This document shows, one piece after another, positions 35,994 through 44,980 of a stretch of DNA of 64,000 nt. The stretch spans positions 1 through 64,000 of the forward strand of contig NZ_JPOF01000002.1 of NCBI RefSeq assembly GCF_000733755.1. Direction: 5' to 3'. Numbering within the stretch: the first letter of the stretch is position 1; every line of letters starts with the position of its first letter. The notes under the pieces were generated by a model that worked only from the letters and a program-made list of their open reading frames with translations, ran no database searches and was not told the DNA's origin. Both the position numbers and the translations under genes were made by a program. The DNA comes from Lachnoclostridium phytofermentans (lineage in GTDB: Bacteria > Bacillota > Clostridia > Lachnospirales > Lachnospiraceae).

Positions 35994-38108
35994 CTATAGC
36001 ACACGTTTAAATTTTTTCTCCAATTCATACTTCGTCATCGAAATGATAATTGGTCGTCCATGTGGACAGTGAAATGGATTTTCCAAAGTCAATAATTGGT
36101 TCATTAACTCCTGCGCTTCTTCCATACTTAAATTATGATTCCCTTTCACCGCAGCTTTACAGGATAGCGAAGCAATCTTTTCTAAAATAACATCAGGCGT
36201 ACCTCTTGATATTTCTTCCACCAAATCATCAATGAACTCGATTAATAAACGTTCTCCTGCAAGTCCAAACATATCTGCAGGAACCGCACTTACCGCATAC
36301 TCCTTACCGCCAAATGGTTCAATTTCAAAACCAAGCATGTTTAGTAGCTCTTTATGAGCCTTAATCACTTCTTCTTCTCTGAGACTAAGAGTAAGGATAA
36401 TTGGAGGACAGAGTTGCTGAGACATCGTATCCTTTTCTTTTAAGCGCTTCATCGTAGCCTCATATAATACCTTTTCATGAGCAGCGTGCTGATCTATAAT
36501 ATACAACTGATTTCCGAGTTCAATTAACCAGTAGGTTTTAAATACCTGACCTATAATCCGAGCCTGTTTTATTCCTTCTTCCGATAAAAGAGACACTTCC
36601 TTTGATGGATTCTCTTCTTTCAGTATTTCCTCCTTTTGAGGAAATAACGTTATCTGACTCTCATTGGTTGTGTAAGACATGGATTCCTTTAGAATCGTAG
36701 TATTTTCTTTAAGACTCGCGGTATCCTCGTCTTGATTCTTTATTACATCTGATTCTTTTATTTCTTTTATAGTTGTAACTTCCCCTGCCCTATGAGATGT
36801 TTCTTTCTCAAAGTCATCCGTAAAGGAAGTCTTCCTTTCATCAATCGAAGGAACGATATAATTTCCTTGAAGGGTCACATCTCTTAATCGACCAATTTCG
36901 GTTTCTTTTATCTCTTCCTTGATTTCTCTTTTAGGATCTATCTGTGTTTGATAACTTGATATCGTTCTTTCCTTCGACACTTGATGCCCCATCGAATGAT
37001 TTTGCTCGCGTACCTGAGACTCTAACCTTCTGCGATTTTCTTCAAATGGTTCAGGCGCACTAACTGACTCCTTTTTTACTATTTCCTTTTCTTCCGACAA
37101 ACTTACTTTAGGGATCATATTCGTTTTGTTCAGCGCATCTTTAATGGAAGTCAATGTTAATTGATAAAGTTCTTCAAAATTATGAAATCGAACCTCCATC
37201 TTCGTTGGGTGAACATTTACATCTATAAATTCTGGATTGATGCTAAAATGTATCGCTGTAAATGGATATTTATGCTGCATGGAATATGGACGGTATGCTT
37301 CTTCAATCGCTTTATTAATAATATTACTTTTTATATATCGACCATTGATAAAATAATTCTCGTAATTACGATTTCCACGAGAAATAATTGGCTTCCCAAT
37401 AAATCCACTGATACTAATATGTTCATTACCATTTTCAACAGCAACAACTTCTGCTGCAATATTTCTACCGTAAACATGATATATGATATCTTTTAACTGA
37501 CTGTTCCCAAAGGTATGAAGAACCGTCTTATTGTTATTAATGAATTTGAAGGAAATATCCGGATGCGAAACAGCTAAGCGTTCCATTAAGTCACTAATAT
37601 AAGATGCTTCCGTCATCGCAGACTTTAAGAATTTTCTTCTTGCAGGGGTGTTAAAAAATAAATTACGAACAAGAAACGTTGTTCCATCTGGACAACCAAT
37701 CTCAGTCATACTCTGTTCTTCTCCACCTTCAATTAGATACCTTATCCCTGTAAAGGCAGTTCTTGTCTTCGTAACAAGCTCCACCTGTGCTACGGACGCG
37801 ATACTGGATAACGCCTCGCCACGAAACCCAAGACTTCCAATTGTTAGCAAGTCTTCGATTCGATGAATTTTGCTTGTCGAGTGTCTTAAAAATGCCAAAG
37901 GAATATCGTCTTTTTCCATTCCTGCACCGTTATCTGTAATTCGAATAAAGCTAATACCGCCATCCTTAATCTCAGCGGTTACCGCGGTAGCTCCTGCATC
38001 GATTGCATTTTCAATTAATTCTTTTACCACAGAAGCAGGCCGCTCCACGACTTCTCCTGCAGCTATCTGATTGATTGTACTTTGATCTAGTAATGCTATT
38101 TTTGCCAT
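35994..38108 (-). CDS. mutL: DNA mismatch-repair protein MutL (endonuclease type)
   Basis: GHKL ATPase that couples MutS recognition to strand incision. N-terminal motifs are ENAIDAGAT, DNGAGM and TSKI-RIEDL with GFRGEALSSI. A long low-complexity linker (about 340-510) rich in Glu, Lys and Ser follows. The C-domain contains DQHAAHEKVLYE, the metal-binding nicking motif of MutL proteins in bacteria lacking MutH. The ATG at 38108 follows AAAGGAGGGAACT. 704 residues. Confidence 0.95.
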   Translation of the reverse strand: MAKIALLDQSTINQIAAGEVVERPASVVKELIENAIDAGATAVTAEIKDGGISFIRITDNGAGMEKDDIPLAFLRHSTSKIHRIEDLLTIGSLGFRGEALSSIASVAQVELVTKTRTAFTGIRYLIEGGEEQSMTEIGCPDGTTFLVRNLFFNTPARRKFLKSAMTEASYISDLMERLAVSHPDISFKFINNNKTVLHTFGNSQLKDIIYHVYGRNIAAEVVAVENGNEHISISGFIGKPIISRGNRNYENYFINGRYIKSNIINKAIEEAYRPYSMQHKYPFTAIHFSINPEFIDVNVHPTKMEVRFHNFEELYQLTLTSIKDALNKTNMIPKVSLSEEKEIVKKESVSAPEPFEENRRRLESQVREQNHSMGHQVSKERTISSYQTQIDPKREIKEEIKETEIGRLRDVTLQGNYIVPSIDERKTSFTDDFEKETSHRAGEVTTIKEIKESDVIKNQDEDTASLKENTTILKESMSYTTNESQITLFPQKEEILKEENPSKEVSLLSEEGIKQARIIGQVFKTYWLIELGNQLYIIDQHAAHEKVLYEATMKRLKEKDTMSQQLCPPIILTLSLREEEVIKAHKELLNMLGFEIEPFGGKEYAVSAVPADMFGLAGERLLIEFIDDLVEEISRGTPDVILEKIASLSCKAAVKGNHNLSMEEAQELMNQLLTLENPFHCPHGRPIIISMTKYELEKKFKRVL

Positions 38109-38165
38109 AGTTCCCTCCTTTCTTACTTTTTCCACCATCCTGATAAATAACTGAATTCTATAACT

Positions 38166-38203
38166 TTAATCCATAGCTCTTATATTAATCCATAGCTCTT
38201 ATA
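38166..38203. repeat. 19-bp perfect tandem duplication between mutS and mutL
   Basis: A 19-bp unit starting TTAATCCATAGC occurs twice in direct succession (38166-38184 and 38185-38203) with no mismatch. The 135-nt spacer contains no other gene or terminator with a T-run. Confidence 0.85.
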
Positions 38204-38243
38204 TTTATTAGAATTCGAATCATTCTCTATACCCATAACAGAA

Positions 38244-40934
38244 TCAGGTCTGGGATCGTATTTTTTTCTGTAATTTATCTAATTTTAATAATGCCTCCAC
38301 TGGAGTCATATTTGCCAAGTCAAATTGGTTTATTTCCTGTATCAACTTTTCAGAAAACTTAGAGGATGCCTTTTTCTGATTTGGTTCTTCTGCTAGAAAG
38401 AACGACATCTGACCTAAGGTTTCTATTTGTTCTTTAGAATCCTTTACATCAGTCTGTTTTACATTGGAAATTTCCGCAGTAGATACAATCTGCCTAGCTT
38501 TTTCTGCAATGTCTTTCTCACTTAGCTCCTCAACAATTTCTCTTGCTCTAGCAAGTACAGAGTTTGGAACTCCCGCAAGTTTTGCAACCTGAATGCCATA
38601 ACTCTTATCCGCACCGCCTTTGATAATCTTTCGAAGAAAGACTATGTCTTCTCCCTGTTCTTTTACAGCGATACAGTAATTGTTAACCCCAGGTATCTTA
38701 CCCTCTAATTCTGTCAACTCATGGTAGTGCGTTGCAAACAATGTCTTAGCCCCAAGTAGTGAGGTATTACTGATATGTTCAATCACTGCCCATGCAATAC
38801 TTAGTCCATCAAAAGTACTTGTACCACGACCAATTTCATCTAGGATTAAAAGACTGTTTTTTGTTGCATTACGAAGTATATTCGCTACCTCGGTCATCTC
38901 CACCATAAAGGTACTTTGACCGCTTGCTAAATCATCGGAAGCACCCACTCTGGTAAAGATACGGTCTACGATTCCAATGTTTGCATAGGATGCTGGGACA
39001 AAACTACCTACTTGAGCCATTAATACAATTAATGCAGTCTGTCTCATATAAGTAGACTTACCTGCCATATTCGGACCAGTAATAATGGAAATCCTTTTAT
39101 CCCCATTGTCAAGATACGTATCGTTTGACACAAACATATCATTTGGTATCATTTGCTCTACTACTGGATGTCTTCCCTCTCTGATGTCAATGGTTCCATT
39201 GGTATTTAGCTCTGGACGAATAAACTGATTTCTTTCTGCAACATAGGCAAGCGAAGCAAATGCGTCAATCTTTGCTACTGCTTTTGCAGTTTTTTGAATG
39301 CGTTTTACCTCTTCAGCAATTTGATCTCTTATCTCTGCAAATAAATCGTACTCAAGGGAGAATAAACGGTCCTCTGCATTTAATATCTTATCTTCTAATT
39401 CCTTTAATTCAGGTGTAGTGTAACGCTCAGCATTTGCTAAAGTCTGTTTCCTAATCCAGTTAGCCGGTACTAGACCCGCATAGGAATTCGTAACTTCAAG
39501 ATAATACCCAAAGACACGGTTGTATTTAATCTTTAGGTTTTTAATTCCTGTTTGTTCTTTTTCCTTTCCTTCCAATTCTGCAAGCCATACTTTCCCTTCT
39601 GTCTTTGCTTTTCGAAGGGTGTCAACCTCTTCATGGAAACCTTCCTTTATGATTCCACCTTCTTTTATACCAATCGGTGGTTCTTCTGCAATAGAACGAT
39701 CAATTAAACTCTGCAAGTCAGAAAGTGCATCCATCTCCTCATGAATTTTCTTTAACAAAGAGGATTCACAGGAAGATAATAAGTATTTGATATGTGGAAG
39801 CATGGATAAGGATGAAGCAAAGGCGATTAAATCTCTTGGATTTGCGCTTTTATAGCTGATTTTTCCCATCAAACGTTCCAAATCATAAATAGAATTTAAG
39901 TATTCACGAATTTCTTCCCGCGTGATAACATTGTTATTTAGTTCTGTAATTGCATCATATCGAGCTAAAATTCCATCCACTGTAATAAGAGGTTGTTCTA
40001 CAAAGCTACGGAGCATTCTTGCACCCATGGCTGTTTTTGTTTTATCTAAAACCCAAAGAAGAGACCCTCGCTTTTGTTTTTCACGAAGTGTCTCCGTCAA
40101 TTCTAAGTTTCTTCTACTGGAACTATCAATTACCATATAACGGCTGGTGATGTACGGTGTTATATGTGTCAAATGACTTAGAGAGTTTTTTTGTGTGGTA
40201 TAAAGATATTTTAAAATTGCTCCAGCTGCATTTACTCCAATGGAATAATCTTTTAATCCTAAACCATCCAAAGAACCTACTTTAAAATGTTCTTTCAATG
40301 TCTTTGCACTCTGTTCCGTGTCATAATACCAGTCTTCAAAGGAAGATATCGCAATCTGATATCTGTTTTTTAAATCTTCGATATCAAGACCACTGTTAAA
40401 AAACTCTGGATTACAAACAATCTCCGAAGGTGCATATTTATATATTTCATCTAAAATCTTACGGTTATTCTCAACCTCAGTTACATAGTAATCTCCTGTT
40501 GTAATATCAACCGTTGATATACCGCAAAGTTCTTCCGAGTAAATAATCCCCATAAGATAATTGTTTCTCGTTTCATCTAATGTCTGGGTATTTAGATTTG
40601 TCCCAGGCGTAACAATTCGTATAACCTCTCTTTTTACAATTCCTTTTGCTAATTTAGGATCTTCTACCTGTTCACATATTGCAACTTTATATCCTTTTGC
40701 GATTAACTTTGATATATACCCCTCTGCTGCGTGGTAAGGTATCCCACACATCGGAGCACGTTCTTCTTGACCACAATTTTTTCCGGTTAAGGTTATCTCT
40801 AATTCCTTAGAAGCTACTAGAGCATCTTCAAAGAACATCTCATAGAAGTCACCCAAACGATAAAAAAGAATACAATCTTTATATTGTTCCTTTGTCTCCA
40901 CGTACTGTTGCATCATTGGAGTTAGTTGTGCCAT
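38244..40934 (-). CDS. mutS: DNA mismatch-recognition protein MutS
   Basis: Binds mispairs through the Phe-x-Glu motif in GDFYEMF (about 27-33). The C-terminal ABC-type ATPase has Walker A GPNMAGKST, signature STFMVEM and Walker B LLILDEIGRGTSTFDG. The tail contains a helix-turn-helix dimerisation motif and the end region typical of MutS1 (ANMTPVEALLKLDKL). The 896-residue length is usual. It is the first gene of mutS-mutL-miaA. Confidence 0.96.
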   Translation of the reverse strand: MAQLTPMMQQYVETKEQYKDCILFYRLGDFYEMFFEDALVASKELEITLTGKNCGQEERAPMCGIPYHAAEGYISKLIAKGYKVAICEQVEDPKLAKGIVKREVIRIVTPGTNLNTQTLDETRNNYLMGIIYSEELCGISTVDITTGDYYVTEVENNRKILDEIYKYAPSEIVCNPEFFNSGLDIEDLKNRYQIAISSFEDWYYDTEQSAKTLKEHFKVGSLDGLGLKDYSIGVNAAGAILKYLYTTQKNSLSHLTHITPYITSRYMVIDSSSRRNLELTETLREKQKRGSLLWVLDKTKTAMGARMLRSFVEQPLITVDGILARYDAITELNNNVITREEIREYLNSIYDLERLMGKISYKSANPRDLIAFASSLSMLPHIKYLLSSCESSLLKKIHEEMDALSDLQSLIDRSIAEEPPIGIKEGGIIKEGFHEEVDTLRKAKTEGKVWLAELEGKEKEQTGIKNLKIKYNRVFGYYLEVTNSYAGLVPANWIRKQTLANAERYTTPELKELEDKILNAEDRLFSLEYDLFAEIRDQIAEEVKRIQKTAKAVAKIDAFASLAYVAERNQFIRPELNTNGTIDIREGRHPVVEQMIPNDMFVSNDTYLDNGDKRISIITGPNMAGKSTYMRQTALIVLMAQVGSFVPASYANIGIVDRIFTRVGASDDLASGQSTFMVEMTEVANILRNATKNSLLILDEIGRGTSTFDGLSIAWAVIEHISNTSLLGAKTLFATHYHELTELEGKIPGVNNYCIAVKEQGEDIVFLRKIIKGGADKSYGIQVAKLAGVPNSVLARAREIVEELSEKDIAEKARQIVSTAEISNVKQTDVKDSKEQIETLGQMSFFLAEEPNQKKASSKFSEKLIQEINQFDLANMTPVEALLKLDKLQKKIRSQT

Positions 40935-41002
40935 CTTACGTTCTTCCTTTCTAATCGGTTTCGTGATTGATCAGTCACATCGGTTCATAGGAATCGCTAG
41001 TT

Positions 41003-41479
41003 CTATTCGCCTATAACATCATCCGCCAAATCTCCACCATCTGCCGCTGTCGTCGCAAGTACATCACATCGTTCATTCTGTGGATGTCCATCATGCCCTT
41101 TTACCCAACAAAACGTTACTTCATGAGGGTTCATAGCAGCGAGCAAACGCTTCCATAAATCCACGTTTTTAACAGGCTCATTCTTACCACGTTTCCAGCC
41201 CTTTTTTATCCAGCCGTCAATCCAGTGTTCGTTAAATGCCTTTACTACATATTGGGAATCCGAATAAAGTGTCACCATGCAAGGCTTTGTTAATGCTTCA
41301 AGCCCAACGATAGCGGCCATTAACTCCATTCGGTTGTTTGTTGTCTTTTTATAGCCACCCGAGTATTCTCTGATATGTTCTACACCAGTAGAATCTATAT
41401 AAGATAAGATGGTTCCGTATCCACCGGGACCATCTGGATTTCCTCTGGCAGCACCATCTGTATAAATGGTAACCTTCAT
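41003..41479 (-). CDS. rnhA: Ribonuclease HI
   Basis: Degrades RNA in RNA-DNA hybrids. The carboxylate tetrad is visible: Asp in [11 protein letters not shown], Glu in [10 protein letters not shown], Asp in LYSDSQYVV and Asp in NERCDVLA, with His in KGHDGH. The ATG at 41479 (158 residues) follows GGAGGAGTATT. The open frame running to 41527 passes through a hairpin and is not the coding start. Confidence 0.94.
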   Translation of the reverse strand: MKVTIYTDGAARGNPDGPGGYGTILSYIDSTGVEHIREYSGGYKKTTNNRMELMAAIVGLEALTKPCMVTLYSDSQYVVKAFNEHWIDGWIKKGWKRGKNEPVKNVDLWKRLLAAMNPHEVTFCWVKGHDGHPQNERCDVLATTAADGGDLADDVIGE

Positions 41480-41493
41480 AATACTCCTCCATT

Positions 41494-41522
41494 CTGTCGC
41501 CATCCGCACATTCAGGCGACAG
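41494..41522 (-). promoter_or_regulatory. Hairpin abutting the rnhA Shine-Dalgarno
   Basis: CTGTCGCC (41494-41501) and GGCGACAG (41515-41522) form eight pairs. In the mRNA the hairpin ends directly before AATGGAGGAG. The DUF512 gene has a close relative with CTGTCGC/GCGACAG at 52387-52416. Confidence 0.6.
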
Positions 41523-41605
41523 TACACATTTGCAGAGTGAATTGATTTCTATTCACTTTGAATTGTTTTCATTCACTTTAATTTCTTACTTAAGAAGGAG
41601 GTTAT

Positions 41606-43282
41606 CTATTCGATAACCTTCCATTCACCTTTATCTAAGAATTCATTCGCAGATTCTGTTGCTGCATCAATAATATCGTCGGTATAACCAATGATACTAA
41701 GAAGTTTAATTGCATTTTTAGAAACTGCTCTTCCTTCATATAAAACATAATCAAATAAAATATTATTATCTACAACCTGTTCCTGGAAGTGGTAATTAGA
41801 ATAATACTTCTCAAGAATATGTGTTAATTCAATATCATGCGTTGCTGCAAAACACATAGCATTTCCTCTCGATAAACTTAATAAAATACGAGAAGACGCT
41901 GCGATACGCTCTAAAGTATTCGTACCACGAAGCACTTCGTCTACAAAGCATAGTGTCGGTACTTCATCCTCAAGCATATCAAGTATTCTCTTTAACGATT
42001 TGATTTCGACGATATAATAACTTTCATTTCCGTAAAGATTATCCTGAAGTGCCATAGAAGATGCCACTTTAAAAAAGCTTGCATGATATTCATCACTCAT
42101 TACGGTATAAATAGTCTGTGCTAAAATTGCATTGATTGCAAGTGTCTTAATAAAAGTCGATTTACCAGAAGCATTCGACCCAGTAATTAATACGCTTCGG
42201 TGTTCTTTGATGCTGTTTTTAACTGGACCATTTAACATTGGATGATAGATATTCTCTGCTTCAAGAAAAGGTTTCGCACTCTTTGTTAGCTTAGGAAGAC
42301 AATATTCCTCCATTAATTCACGGAAGGAAGCAACTGCTATCATACTATCAATCATACCTAAGATTTCATAAACACGGTTTAATTCTCCTTGTTTATCATC
42401 AAAGGTATTCATCATCGAATTGAATTTAATCAGATCGATATGAAATATCATACGAACATAGTCTAAAAACATATCTGCAAGACTTCCATTCGGATTTTTC
42501 GAGGCAACAACACCTGCTCCTTTTCGAAATCCTGCATAGCTCTTGGAGATTTTACTAAGCTTGTCCTCATATTTACTAAGTTCTTCAATATCGGCTTCAC
42601 TCATCTTCTTTGCACTATCTAATAACCGGATAATATACGTAACTACTTGAAAATACTTTTCTATCTCAGCTTTGCGTTTATAATAACGTACAATATTATT
42701 AATTACCGTACCGGCAGTTAATAAAAATCCCATCATCGGATCTACGAAGATATATGCTACTGCAATCACCACGGAAAGAATTAAAAAATAATGTGTTGCA
42801 TTGTTCTCTCTTGGAAGGTTATTGAGACGGTTCATATACTCATAGACGCTAATGTTTCGCATCTTCCCCATACCAGAAAGAATCGTCTGAACTTCCAGAC
42901 GTTTTTCTTTATTCGTACGGAAGAACTCTATCAATCGATTACGCTCCACTAATTTTTCTTCTGAAAATTCTGGTTGATGAAGTAACGCAAATAAATATTC
43001 TTCACCAGCAGCACTACAGGTATTGTTTATGGTCATAAAAATCTGATCCATATCAAGGTCATTCCACGTAATAGCATCAATATCTCCAGATTCTCTTTGA
43101 ATTGCTTTATAGTAAGTGGAAAGTGAATTTAATTTTTCTTGACTAAATTCATCTTTAGGTACATCACCCCATTGGCGGTTTAATTTAGCAATTAGTTTCT
43201 TTTTATTGGTTGTTTTATCATGTTCTATTTTTATAACAATTCCTATAAAACAAGCAATAATTATTAGCATTACAGTCAGCAT
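41606..43282 (-). CDS. Membrane-anchored MutS-like ATPase
   Basis: A 558-residue protein with an N-terminal membrane segment (about 2-17), a middle part with two more hydrophobic segments (about 165-200) and a C-terminal MutS/ABC ATPase. Walker A is GSNASGKST, and CFVDEVLRGTNTLERI is Walker B plus the following loop. It lacks the mismatch-binding domain I (no Phe-x-Glu motif) and connector, so it is not a repair MutS. Related MutS-like membrane proteins are common in Firmicutes with unknown roles. It follows rnhA/mutS but has its own spacer. Confidence 0.85.
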   Translation of the reverse strand: MLTVMLIIIACFIGIVIKIEHDKTTNKKKLIAKLNRQWGDVPKDEFSQEKLNSLSTYYKAIQRESGDIDAITWNDLDMDQIFMTINNTCSAAGEEYLFALLHQPEFSEEKLVERNRLIEFFRTNKEKRLEVQTILSGMGKMRNISVYEYMNRLNNLPRENNATHYFLILSVVIAVAYIFVDPMMGFLLTAGTVINNIVRYYKRKAEIEKYFQVVTYIIRLLDSAKKMSEADIEELSKYEDKLSKISKSYAGFRKGAGVVASKNPNGSLADMFLDYVRMIFHIDLIKFNSMMNTFDDKQGELNRVYEILGMIDSMIAVASFRELMEEYCLPKLTKSAKPFLEAENIYHPMLNGPVKNSIKEHRSVLITGSNASGKSTFIKTLAINAILAQTIYTVMSDEYHASFFKVASSMALQDNLYGNESYYIVEIKSLKRILDMLEDEVPTLCFVDEVLRGTNTLERIAASSRILLSLSRGNAMCFAATHDIELTHILEKYYSNYHFQEQVVDNNILFDYVLYEGRAVSKNAIKLLSIIGYTDDIIDAATESANEFLDKGEWKVIE

Positions 43283-43488
43283 GCAGGATTCCCTTTCTTC
43301 AGTTATTATTGCCGATTATCGTAACAGGCTTTTGGTTCCGATAATATAGCTTATTAGTTTAAGCCAAGACAGTATCAAATCTGTTACTAATTTGGTACTG
43401 CCTAAATCAGACGTGAGAAAATTGTCTTTTATTTTCACTACCTTCTTATTATAGGAATATCAACTATTAATGTCAATGGTATTGTAAA

Positions 43489-43529
43489 GGGTGTCGAAAC
43501 AGAAAATAGATATTCTGAATACGACACCC
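43489..43529 (-). terminator. Terminator of the NlpC/P60 gene
   Basis: GGGTGTCG (43489-43496) and CGACACCC (43522-43529) form eight pairs with a 25-nt loop. TTTAC follows on the minus strand. The rest of 43283-43488 shows no gene. Confidence 0.6.
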
Positions 43530-43536
43530 CATATTT

Positions 43537-44628
43537 TTATTGCAAATAACTTCTCATTGTAACTACTTTACGATAATACATATTGGAAATCTTACATCCT
43601 GTTTTTCTACCACTCTCATGAATTACTTGATTGTTTCCAATATACATCGCTACATGGTTTACACGACCTTTACTATCTCCATAGAACACCAAATCTCCAG
43701 GCTTTATCGTAGCACTTGTAACCTTATTACCTCCCCTGGCCATCTCAGAAGACGTTCTTGGAAGATTAAGACTTGATACATTCAATCCGCACTTTTTATA
43801 TACAGCCCACACAAATCCGGAGCAATCCGCTCCTGTGGTTAAACTTGTTCCGCCCCAAACGTAACGAAGGCCAATATACTTTTTCGATTCATTTACTAAA
43901 TTATATCGAATCGGAGAAGAGTTTGCTACTTCGACATCTACCTTAGAAGCAGTTTTCCACTTATATCCTACTTCGACATAGTCCTTTGCAACATAACCAA
44001 CAACTTCTTCTCCTTCAGAATCATCTAAGGCAACCTTAACCCATAAAACTGCACCCGGATCATTCTTAGCAACAACTTCTGCGCTTAATACAGGTAGGTC
44101 TTCTCCTTTTACCACTTCCTCAATAATGTTGTCTTTTGTAAGGGTTGATGGTTCTTTTCTAACATTAACTGAATTTGCTGTAACTGTTGCTAGAAGACTT
44201 GCTATCTCTCTTGCCTTTTGAGCACCTTCTGCCCCCATATAAAGATAATCCGTTGAAACATATCCTGTAACTAAACCTGATTGAATCTTAGCCCAACCAT
44301 CTGTAACTTCTAATACAATACCATAAGAATCTTTTGTTAAGATACCTATGATATTATAAGAGGTACCTGCTTTTTCTCTAATATTTACATAATCATTGCA
44401 TTTTGCAATTGCTATATTCTCTGGTATAGAAATCTGAGAAGATAAAAGCGTTGTTTCTGATTTATTAGCAATGTCTTCGCTATTATATTGCTCTAATACT
44501 TTTGACAAACCTGCTAAGGACGTTTCCTCTTTTATTTCTTCTGCCTTTGTTGTGACAGCTTGCGAAGTACATACTAAAATCGCTGCTATTGTCATGGCTG
44601 TCGTTACTTTCCTTATCGCCTGCTTCAT
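43537..44628 (-). CDS. Secreted SH3-domain NlpC/P60 endopeptidase
   Basis: A cell-wall peptidase. It has a signal peptide (1 to about 29, TTKAEE region), two bacterial SH3 repeats (about 72-130 and 148-222) and a C-terminal NlpC/P60 domain. Cys269 lies in GADCSGFVW, His325 in RVNHVAMYIG and His337 in QVIHESG. The 363-residue length is normal. It probably cuts gamma-D-Glu-diaminopimelate bonds of peptidoglycan stems. It is a single-gene unit with a strong promoter and about 150 nt of leader. Confidence 0.92.
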   Translation of the reverse strand: MKQAIRKVTTAMTIAAILVCTSQAVTTKAEEIKEETSLAGLSKVLEQYNSEDIANKSETTLLSSQISIPENIAIAKCNDYVNIREKAGTSYNIIGILTKDSYGIVLEVTDGWAKIQSGLVTGYVSTDYLYMGAEGAQKAREIASLLATVTANSVNVRKEPSTLTKDNIIEEVVKGEDLPVLSAEVVAKNDPGAVLWVKVALDDSEGEEVVGYVAKDYVEVGYKWKTASKVDVEVANSSPIRYNLVNESKKYIGLRYVWGGTSLTTGADCSGFVWAVYKKCGLNVSSLNLPRTSSEMARGGNKVTSATIKPGDLVFYGDSKGRVNHVAMYIGNNQVIHESGRKTGCKISNMYYRKVVTMRSYLQ

Positions 44629-44786
44629 GACATACCTCCCAGATTTTTTTTACTTCTCTCTTACTTTAAATCACTATTTTGTTAGTTTTAATTTCGTAGC
44701 TAGTTTCTTATGAATTCTATCAAACTAAGAGTAGCGATCTATCTATTATTAATATATTACATAAATATTACGGATATTACGCGATT

Positions 44787-44815
44787 ATTATACCAATATC
44801 TAGTAGTGATGTCAA
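44787..44815 (-). promoter_or_regulatory. Strong promoter of the NlpC/P60 gene
   Basis: TTGACA (44815-44810) and TATAAT (44792-44787) are 17 nt apart on the minus strand, a perfect consensus. The start near 44780 gives a leader of about 150 nt that is very AT-rich. I do not see the conserved parts of the ydaO-type c-di-AMP riboswitch in it. Confidence 0.85.
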
Positions 44816-44874
44816 TAAGTGTATCCATAATCTTCATTTTTTTGTGCAGTATCACAAAACAGTTGCACTTCGAT

Positions 44875-44923
44875 ACAAGAAAAAGCATGCTTTATGAATT
44901 TCTCCTTGTTATGAACAAAAAAA
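44875..44923. repeat. ACAAG-hairpin repeat copy beside the spoIVA terminator
   Basis: ACAAGAAA pairs with TTTCTCCTTGT (three-base bulge), with the palindrome AGCATGCT in the loop, followed by ATGAACAAAAA. It resembles the segments at 21507-21557 and 8299-8350. A long plus-strand open frame here (44710-44988) has no ribosome-binding site and crosses the terminator. Confidence 0.4.
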
Positions 44924-44961
44924 GTGCTATCTCATTAGCTGAATTACTAATGAGACAACAC
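44917..44961 (-). terminator. Terminator of spoIVA
   Basis: TCTCATTAG (44930-44938) and CTAATGAGA (44947-44955) form nine pairs, extended by GTG/CAC. Seven T residues (minus strand, 44923-44917) follow. It is a strong intrinsic terminator 20 nt after the spoIVA stop. Confidence 0.88.
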
Positions 44962-44980
44962 CTCTCTTATACATCCTTAC

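Noticed and set aside
44629-44780. c-di-AMP (ydaO) riboswitch before the NlpC/P60 gene
   Set aside because: The context fits but the GC-rich conserved segments of that riboswitch are absent from this AT-rich leader.
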